From RPQK01 sp041946865 (GTDB lineage Bacteria; Acidobacteriota; UBA6911; RPQK01): a DNA stretch of 20,320 nt. A program made the translations under genes and the position numbers. Below, piece by piece: positions 15,436 to 20,320 of this stretch (the first letter of the stretch is position 1; each line of letters opens with the position of its first letter). The DNA lies in assembly GCA_041946865.1 (NCBI GenBank), contig JBHGBF010000162.1, positions 1 through 20,320 on the forward strand, written 5' to 3'. The notes under the pieces were generated by a model that saw only the letters and a list, made by a program, of their open reading frames with translations, was not told the DNA's origin and did no database searches.

Positions 15436-17298
15436 ATGCAAAACCTTACCGCTCTTCGGGGACATCGACCAGCCTGGCTGCTGCTCTTTGCCATGGTGGG
15501 GACAGTGACGGGCTACTACGGCTGGAACGCCTGGTATACCGACCTGTCTTTCGACGGCGCGATATTCTGTCAACCAGTCGTCGCCCTGGAGCGGTTCGGA
15601 CGGCTGGCCAACACGTGGGACGTGAAGAGCCCGTCCGAGCTGCATTTTCCTCTGACGAATCTGGCGCAGGGCATGTTGTCACAGTACATCCTGAACTGGC
15701 CGTTCATTCACTTCTTCGGGATTAGTCACTTCACTCTGCAGGCGAGCAATCTGATCTTTCTGGCGCTCACCGGGGTGCTCATCTGCGTTCTTGTCGTCAT
15801 CCTGACCGAGAATTGGGGGCTCGGCCTGTTGTCGGTCGTGCTCTTCTACACCTTTCCGCAAATGAAGATCCTGGGGCTCCAGGGATATGGAGAAGTCGCA
15901 GCCACGTTTTATCTCCTGCTTGGCGCGCTTGTCTTATACCTCGCCCTGGGGAATAGCAAGTTCTACCCGTGGCTTGGCGTAGTGCTCTTTCTTACCGTGC
16001 ACACCAAGAACTACCTGGTGGTGCTGTTCCCGATGTTGCTCATGCTCCTCGGCTATCTGTGGCTGCGGCAAAGGCTGGTCCGGCCACGCGACATCGCTTT
16101 TTTTGCGCTCAGCTTCACCGGGCTCGTGATACTGCTCCCTTTGTACTTTTTGCTGCGACACGGATGGGACGCGCTGGTTGGCGAACTGAGCAGTTTCAGC
16201 AAGCTGATCGTTCTGAGCCAGTATGGGGGGGAAGGGTCGGCATCAGCCAGGGGATGGAAAGAGTTTTACGAAGCCCTCAGAGTCATGAAAGAGAGCTATG
16301 GCGCCTATTTCCTGGCGTATGGCCCGATGTTCCTAGGCTATGGACTGACCCTCGCGACTCTCGCCCAGGGGAATTGGAAGCGCCGCCTGCCCGCGTTTGA
16401 CAGGACTCAAACAGTCATAGTCTTCCTCTTCGGGATCTCTTTTTTTTATGTGGGATACTGGTACCACTTCAGCGCCTGGCTCATCTGGTTCCGAAGACTG
16501 GTTCCCTTTCTGATCCTGCACATTCCTCTCTTTGCGATCGCCATTGTCTACCTCTACCGCCGCGTTCCATCGGCCAATATGCGGAATCTGGTAGTCGGTG
16601 TCGCCAGCACGCTTTTCGTGCTCCAGGGTGCACACCAATTGGAAGGCTTTCTGGTGGACTTCTCTCTCCCCCGCCGGCCCGACACGGCGTTGCAGGAGAG
16701 GCTCGAGGCTACGCGGGTCGTCTCGCAGCTGCCTTCCGATGCGCGCATCTTCGCGGTCAACTGGTGGCAGGCGCCCAGGATTTCACTTTTTTCCGGACGG
16801 ATTTTCAGAAACCTGCCCAAGCAGGCGGAGCTTCTGGACACCGAAGGCTACGTGATTCTCGATCCGGAAGCGCTAGTCATCGGCTTAGAAGAAGTTCAAT
16901 ACGAGATCGGAAGATTCAACTGCAGGGTTGTCTGGCAAAACAAATCACACAGGCTTTACAGGATTCGCCCCGCGTCCTTCGATCTTAAATCGGCGAATCG
17001 ATCAGCATCTCTTGAGTTATGGTCAATCGGACCGAGTGAAGCGCGGACGGACGGCCAGGGCTTTTACGCCATAGGGAAGGAGTGGGCCATGTGGGTGCGA
17101 ACCCGCAATGCCACGCGGACATGCGTCGTGGTGTGGGGGGATACTCAGCTGGTTACAACCTTCGAAAACCCGGAAATATTGACCGCGACCGTGCCGGCAC
17201 ACCTTTTCTCAAAACCTGGCGAATTCCCGATCTCTGTGTACGACCCCGCCACCCAGACCAGGTCCGCGTCCCTCTCCATTGTGATCAAGTCACCATGA
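15436..17298 (+). CDS. Polytopic GT-C-like membrane protein with C-terminal Ig/TIG-like domain
   Basis: A 620-residue inner-membrane protein. After helix 1 (about 12-30) comes an outer loop with TDLSFDGAIFCQPVVALERF (35-54), an acidic loop as in GT-C glycosyltransferases. About ten more helices follow to residue 405. Residues 425-520 form a soluble domain, with SDARIFAVNWWQAPRISLFS resembling the outer domains of GT39-like proteins. Residues 523-620 look like an Ig-like/TIG beta-sandwich: LELWSIGPSEART, WVRTRNATRTCVVVWGDTQL, LTATVPAHLFSKPGEFPISV, and a final strand. Membrane proteins with this terminal domain are frequent in Acidobacteriota as I recall. A start at ATG 15436 with GGAA six bases before it is preferred to ATG 15406, which has no ribosome site. 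It is divergent from the GT2/four-helix pair and probably functions with it. The sugar transferred is unknown. Confidence 0.72.
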   Translation: MQNLTALRGHRPAWLLLFAMVGTVTGYYGWNAWYTDLSFDGAIFCQPVVALERFGRLANTWDVKSPSELHFPLTNLAQGMLSQYILNWPFIHFFGISHFTLQASNLIFLALTGVLICVLVVILTENWGLGLLSVVLFYTFPQMKILGLQGYGEVAATFYLLLGALVLYLALGNSKFYPWLGVVLFLTVHTKNYLVVLFPMLLMLLGYLWLRQRLVRPRDIAFFALSFTGLVILLPLYFLLRHGWDALVGELSSFSKLIVLSQYGGEGSASARGWKEFYEALRVMKESYGAYFLAYGPMFLGYGLTLATLAQGNWKRRLPAFDRTQTVIVFLFGISFFYVGYWYHFSAWLIWFRRLVPFLILHIPLFAIAIVYLYRRVPSANMRNLVVGVASTLFVLQGAHQLEGFLVDFSLPRRPDTALQERLEATRVVSQLPSDARIFAVNWWQAPRISLFSGRIFRNLPKQAELLDTEGYVILDPEALVIGLEEVQYEIGRFNCRVVWQNKSHRLYRIRPASFDLKSANRSASLELWSIGPSEARTDGQGFYAIGKEWAMWVRTRNATRTCVVVWGDTQLVTTFENPEILTATVPAHLFSKPGEFPISVYDPATQTRSASLSIVIKSP

Positions 17299-17453
17299 CT
17301 CGACGTGGACAAGCGGACACAGCGTGCATTTCGTTTCTGGTTCCGCTTACGGAGCTACGAACGGGCCGCGGAACCACGCTGGTCCGAGGAGCATTTCCAA
17401 CACCCTCGCCGTGGAGGAGCGGGAGCCGATCGCGGCTCGGTTCGGAATTTCCG
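17299..17453. other. Short convergent intergenic space with a weak stem-loop
   Basis: Between the stops of the GT-C-like and molybdenum hydroxylase genes there is an 8-base dyad, GGTTCCGC (17339-17346) and GCGGAACC (17368-17375), with a 21-base spacer. Neither strand shows a T-run behind it, so a terminator role is only possible. No gene is seen. Confidence 0.4.
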
Positions 17454-19595
17454 CTACGTCTTCGCCGTCGCCGCAAGCACGCGGGCGGGGGTCAGCGGCA
17501 TGCGGAAAAGCCGGGCGCCGCAGGCGTCGAAAATGGCATTCGCAATAACCGCTCCGATCGGGACAATCGCCGGCTCGCCTCCGCCCTGGGGCGTAAGCTC
17601 ATCATTTTTGGCCAGGACCGTTTCAATCTGGGGCAACCAGGAGAAACGAGGTACCTCATACGTGTCGAAATTACGGTCGAGCACTTCCCCGCCCCGGAAT
17701 CGGAGCTCTTCCGCCAGGGCGTATCCCAATCCCATCGTGATACACCCTTCCATCTGGAGGGTTGCGCCCTCGGGATTGATGACGATGCCCATCTCCTGGG
17801 CGCACACGATCCGCTTGACCTTGACCCGCCCAGTGGCGTTGTCGACCTGGACCTCCGCTATCGTCGCCACGTACGTGCCTGCGTCAATCCCGCAGGCGAT
17901 GCCGTAACCGCGTCCGCTCGGCGCCGGCGCAGGCTTCCACCCGAAGTGCTCGGCCGCGACGCGCAAAACCTCGCGCATCCTCTTGTCGGTCGTGTTGTTC
18001 AACCGGAATTCGAGCGGATCGGTTTTGGCTTTGGCCGCCATGATGTCGATCTGGGATTCCCGCGCAAACACGTTGATGTTCGCGCCGGGTGCCCGCCAGG
18101 GACCTACGCTGAACGGATGAACCTCCGTTCCGGCGCCTCTCCAACCGCCATAGGTGCGGATCAGGTTATGGGGGACGTCGTAAAACTGCTCGGCGCTTCT
18201 TGACCCGGCAAAGTACACGCGGTAGTCCCACAGGCTCAGCTTGCCGGACTGGTCGATGCCCGACTTGATCTTCACCACTGCGGCGGGCCTGAAGCTGTCG
18301 TAAAAGAACTCCTCGGCGCGTGTCCACGTCACCTGGACCGGTTTTCCGGTTGCCTTGGCCAGACGGGCTGCTTCGACGGCGTGTTGTCCGCCGCTGCTTT
18401 TCCCGCCGAAGCCGCCGCCGACGAACGGTGTAATGACTCGGACATTTTCCAGGGGAAATCCGAGCGCGTTCGAAACTTCCTGCCGGGCGGGAAACGGCGT
18501 TTGCGTGGCAGCCCAGACCGTCGCTTTCCAGCCCTCTACCCTGGCCAGGGCGGTATGCGTTTCTATCGAGGTATGCGCTCCGTAGCCGTTCACGTAGGTG
18601 TGTTCAAACAGGCTCGCGGAGGCTTTTTCACCTTCGACCAGGTCTCCCCTCCTTTCTCCCTCCCGGGGTGCAGGGGCATGCTCGACCAGGTAGTCGAAGA
18701 TGGACTCGGTATCCATGGCCGGCCTGGGGATATCGAATTCGGCCTTCACCGCCGCAAGAGCTTTGGCCGCGACTTCCGGATCCGCATGAAGCACGGCGAT
18801 CAATCCGTCTTGTTTCACCACCGTCACACCGGGCACTTTCTCTGCCGCCGACGTGTCGACGTTCAGAAGTTTTGCCCCGTGAGCCGGCGGGCGGACGAGG
18901 CGGGCATACAGCATGTCCGGGAGCCGGATATCGCCGGCGTACTTTGCCTCGCCGGTCACCTTCGCCCGCGCATCCACACGGTTGAACGACTTCCCCATGA
19001 CCTGGAACTCCGCCACCGACTTGATCACGGCTTTACGGTCAACCAGGCGAGCAATCTTCCGCCCCGCCGCGAGCCTGGCGAACGTGGCTTTGCGACTGGC
19101 ATCCGCCTTGACAAAGACGACGCCCTTGTCCACGCCCAGCTCCTGGGCGGGCGCCTTCAGCTGCTGGGACGCCAGATCGACGAGGACCGCCCGGGCTTCC
19201 GCGGCCGCCGCCCGCAGGGCGGGGCCGAAGAAACGAATCGACATGGAACCGAACGTGCCCATGTCCGGCGGACAGAGGTCGGTATCCCCCATGACCATGT
19301 CGATCGATTCGAGCGCGACTCCCAGTTCATCAGCCGCCATCTGCGCCAGCGATGTGATAACACCCTGGCCCAGCTCGACTTTTCCCGTGTACACCGTAAC
19401 CCGGCCGTCTTCGCCTATTTTCAGGTAGGCGTTGGGGTCAGTAGGGTAGCCCCTCGTCCGGGATTCCTGGGCTTCAAGGGAGAAGTCCAGCGACACAAAA
19501 ACGATGATCCCGCCGGTGAAAGCCTTCAGGAAGTTTCGCCGGTCGAGCGACCAGGGTCCCAGCGCTCCGCTTTCTCTGCGTATCTGGTTGTCCAT
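17454..19595 (-). CDS. Molybdopterin-binding subunit of a Tat-exported molybdenum hydroxylase (IorB-like)
   Basis: A 713-residue large subunit of the xanthine dehydrogenase/aldehyde oxidase superfamily, which hydroxylates N-heterocycles or aldehydes with water at a Mo centre. A twin-arginine signal SLDRRNFLKAFTGG (16-29) precedes a hydrophobic stretch, so the enzyme acts in the periplasm, as do isoquinoline 1-oxidoreductase-type and related two-subunit enzymes. Cofactor motifs are VELGQG (73-78), VGGGFGGKS (392-400), GPWRAPGANINVFARES, and GGGEPAI with the catalytic Glu at 674. Length is close to the family's usual 700-760. It follows the iron-sulfur subunit by nine bases: GAGGTG (19601-19606) overlaps that gene's TGA, so translation is coupled. 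No FAD subunit is present, consistent with electron transfer to a cytochrome or quinone. Substrate cannot be read; 'isoquinoline' is a family label. Confidence 0.9.
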   Translation of the reverse strand: MDNQIRRESGALGPWSLDRRNFLKAFTGGIIVFVSLDFSLEAQESRTRGYPTDPNAYLKIGEDGRVTVYTGKVELGQGVITSLAQMAADELGVALESIDMVMGDTDLCPPDMGTFGSMSIRFFGPALRAAAAEARAVLVDLASQQLKAPAQELGVDKGVVFVKADASRKATFARLAAGRKIARLVDRKAVIKSVAEFQVMGKSFNRVDARAKVTGEAKYAGDIRLPDMLYARLVRPPAHGAKLLNVDTSAAEKVPGVTVVKQDGLIAVLHADPEVAAKALAAVKAEFDIPRPAMDTESIFDYLVEHAPAPREGERRGDLVEGEKASASLFEHTYVNGYGAHTSIETHTALARVEGWKATVWAATQTPFPARQEVSNALGFPLENVRVITPFVGGGFGGKSSGGQHAVEAARLAKATGKPVQVTWTRAEEFFYDSFRPAAVVKIKSGIDQSGKLSLWDYRVYFAGSRSAEQFYDVPHNLIRTYGGWRGAGTEVHPFSVGPWRAPGANINVFARESQIDIMAAKAKTDPLEFRLNNTTDKRMREVLRVAAEHFGWKPAPAPSGRGYGIACGIDAGTYVATIAEVQVDNATGRVKVKRIVCAQEMGIVINPEGATLQMEGCITMGLGYALAEELRFRGGEVLDRNFDTYEVPRFSWLPQIETVLAKNDELTPQGGGEPAIVPIGAVIANAIFDACGARLFRMPLTPARVLAATAKT

Positions 19596-19604
19596 ACTCT
19601 CACC

Positions 19605-20072
19605 TCACCGCATCGTCTTCGTGACACTTTCGATGGCCGCCAGGATTCGTTTGTGTGACGCGCACCGGCACAAATTGTCGTCCATTTCGGCGATAATCTC
19701 GTCACGCGTGGCCTTGGGTTTCTTTAACAGCAGCGCATAGGCGGTCATGATCATCCCGGGAGTGCAAAAGCCGCACTGCAGGGCGTCATGATCCACAAAC
19801 GCCTGCTGCAGCGGGTGGAGTTTCCCGTTTTTCGCCAATCCTTCGATCGTGATCACCTGCTTGCCTCGAACCTCACGGACCGGCAACTGGCACGATCGAA
19901 CCGCTTCCTTGTCGACGACGACCGTGCAGGCGCCGCATAGGTTCTCCCCACAACCGTACTTTGTTCCGGTGAGCCCCAAGTCGGTGCGCAGCACCCACAA
20001 AAGCATTCGGTCGCCCTCGACGTTGACGCTGGTCGGCTTGCCATTAAGTGTGAATCGGATCGTTTCTTTCAT
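19605..20072 (-). CDS. Double [2Fe-2S] subunit of the molybdenum hydroxylase (IorA-like)
   Basis: A 155-residue electron-transfer subunit that passes electrons from the molybdenum site to an external acceptor. The N-terminal plant-ferredoxin-like cluster is bound by C41, C46, C49 and C61 (YGCGENLCGACT), and the second, helical cluster by C100, C103, C135 and C137 (QCGFCTPGM and NLCRC). Both sets are complete. Length is standard. The ATG at 20072 is chosen over a TTG at 20093 because the latter falls inside the -10 box of the putative promoter. The subunit has no export signal of its own, so it presumably travels with the Tat-carrying large subunit, as known for two-subunit members. It is the first gene of a two-gene operon. 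Maturation factors such as XdhC are not in the window. Confidence 0.92.
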   Translation of the reverse strand: MKETIRFTLNGKPTSVNVEGDRMLLWVLRTDLGLTGTKYGCGENLCGACTVVVDKEAVRSCQLPVREVRGKQVITIEGLAKNGKLHPLQQAFVDHDALQCGFCTPGMIMTAYALLLKKPKATRDEIIAEMDDNLCRCASHKRILAAIESVTKTMR

Positions 20073-20092
20073 AGGAGTGCTCTTTTGCGGCA

Positions 20093-20121
20093 AGCTTAGT
20101 GAAGACCGCTGCAGGGGTCAA
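20093..20121 (-). promoter_or_regulatory. Candidate sigma-70-type promoter of the molybdenum hydroxylase operon
   Basis: On the minus strand TTGACC (20116-20121, five of six consensus bases) and TAAGCT (20093-20098, three of six) are exactly 17 bases apart. Transcription would start near 20086, giving a leader of about 14 bases before the ATG at 20072. The placement supports the shorter start of the iron-sulfur subunit. No operator dyad is seen. Confidence 0.45.
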
Positions 20122-20197
20122 GCGGGATTGGAGGCCGAGGACACGTCGAGCCGCGCACACAGCGAGGGTGTTGAAAAAGGGCCTGACACGCCTCTGA

Positions 20198-20306
20198 AGC
20201 GCCGGTAGTTGCCGGCGCTCTTTCGGAGTCCATCATGCCCCTTGGGGCGCCCGCCATCTCCAAAATTCAAGCGGCTTTTATCGTGGCCGGACTCTCCAGA
20301 GTCCGG
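20198..20306. repeat. Cluster of three small palindromes at the window edge
   Basis: An 8-base perfect stem AGCGCCGG (20198-20205) with CCGGCGCT (20212-20219) and loop TAGTTG is followed by CTTT. GCCCC-TT-GGGGC lies at 20237-20248. CCGGACTCT (20287-20295) and AGAGTCCGG (20298-20306) form a 9-base stem with a 2-base loop. No coding frame with a start signal is seen from 20122 to the end. These look like extragenic palindromes; the first might also be a weak plus-strand terminator. Confidence 0.75.
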
Positions 20307-20320
20307 TTGCCGGGCTCGCG

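Noticed and set aside
17339..17375. Terminator between the convergent genes at 17.3 kb
   Set aside because: The stem is only 8 bases with a 21-base loop and there is no T-run on either strand.
17082..18203. 373-codon plus-strand frame spanning the end of the GT-C-like gene and the hydroxylase gene
   Set aside because: It overlaps two well-supported genes in other frames and no start signal or family pattern is present.
18381..19658. 425-codon plus-strand frame opposite the molybdenum hydroxylase
   Set aside because: Antisense shadow of a gene with complete cofactor motifs; composition is Arg/Gly/His-rich and lacks any recognisable fold.

Overview
The window (about 58-60% GC by eye) most resembles an Acidobacteriota chromosome. 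The pointers are a remnant of the duplicated-orphan-permease (ADOP) family, which is characteristic of that phylum, a fused transaldolase/glucose-6-phosphate isomerase, and intergenic spaces rich in palindromic repeats. The phylum call is inferred from gene families and style; no rRNA or marker gene is present. I saw no tRNA, rRNA, CRISPR array, intact transposase, phage gene or replication origin.

Region 1 (1-4.4 kb, plus strand): an array of eight heptamers precedes the tal-pgi fusion, which is followed by an AzgA-like NCS2 purine-type permease. Region 2 (4.4-9.2 kb): four small unrelated genes (a WaaP/Kdo-kinase-like protein, a YciE/YciF-type DUF892 protein, a secreted two-repeat protein on the minus strand, and an NTF2/SnoaL-like protein) plus a decayed ADOP permease with a stop, frame changes and a large internal deletion. 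The spaces here hold long inverted repeats.

Region 3 (9.4-17.3 kb) is a cell-envelope glycan or glycolipid block. A minus-strand run encodes a large polytopic GT-C-like protein with a C-terminal beta-sandwich, then a dolichyl-phosphate-mannose-synthase-like GT2, then a SAM methyltransferase. Next comes a tightly coupled minus-strand pair (GT2 and a four-helix SMR/ArnE-F-like protein). Divergent from that pair is a second GT-C-like membrane protein with a C-terminal Ig/TIG-like domain. A reasonable model is lipid-linked sugar synthesis (GT2), flipping (four-helix protein) and transfer on the outer face (GT-C proteins), but the substrate cannot be read from sequence. This is the part most likely to hold something undescribed.

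Region 4 (17.4-20.1 kb, minus strand): a two-gene operon for a two-subunit molybdenum hydroxylase of the isoquinoline-1-oxidoreductase type. It has a double [2Fe-2S] subunit and a Tat-exported molybdopterin subunit, with a recognisable promoter upstream. There is no FAD subunit. The window ends in a cluster of small palindromes with no gene.
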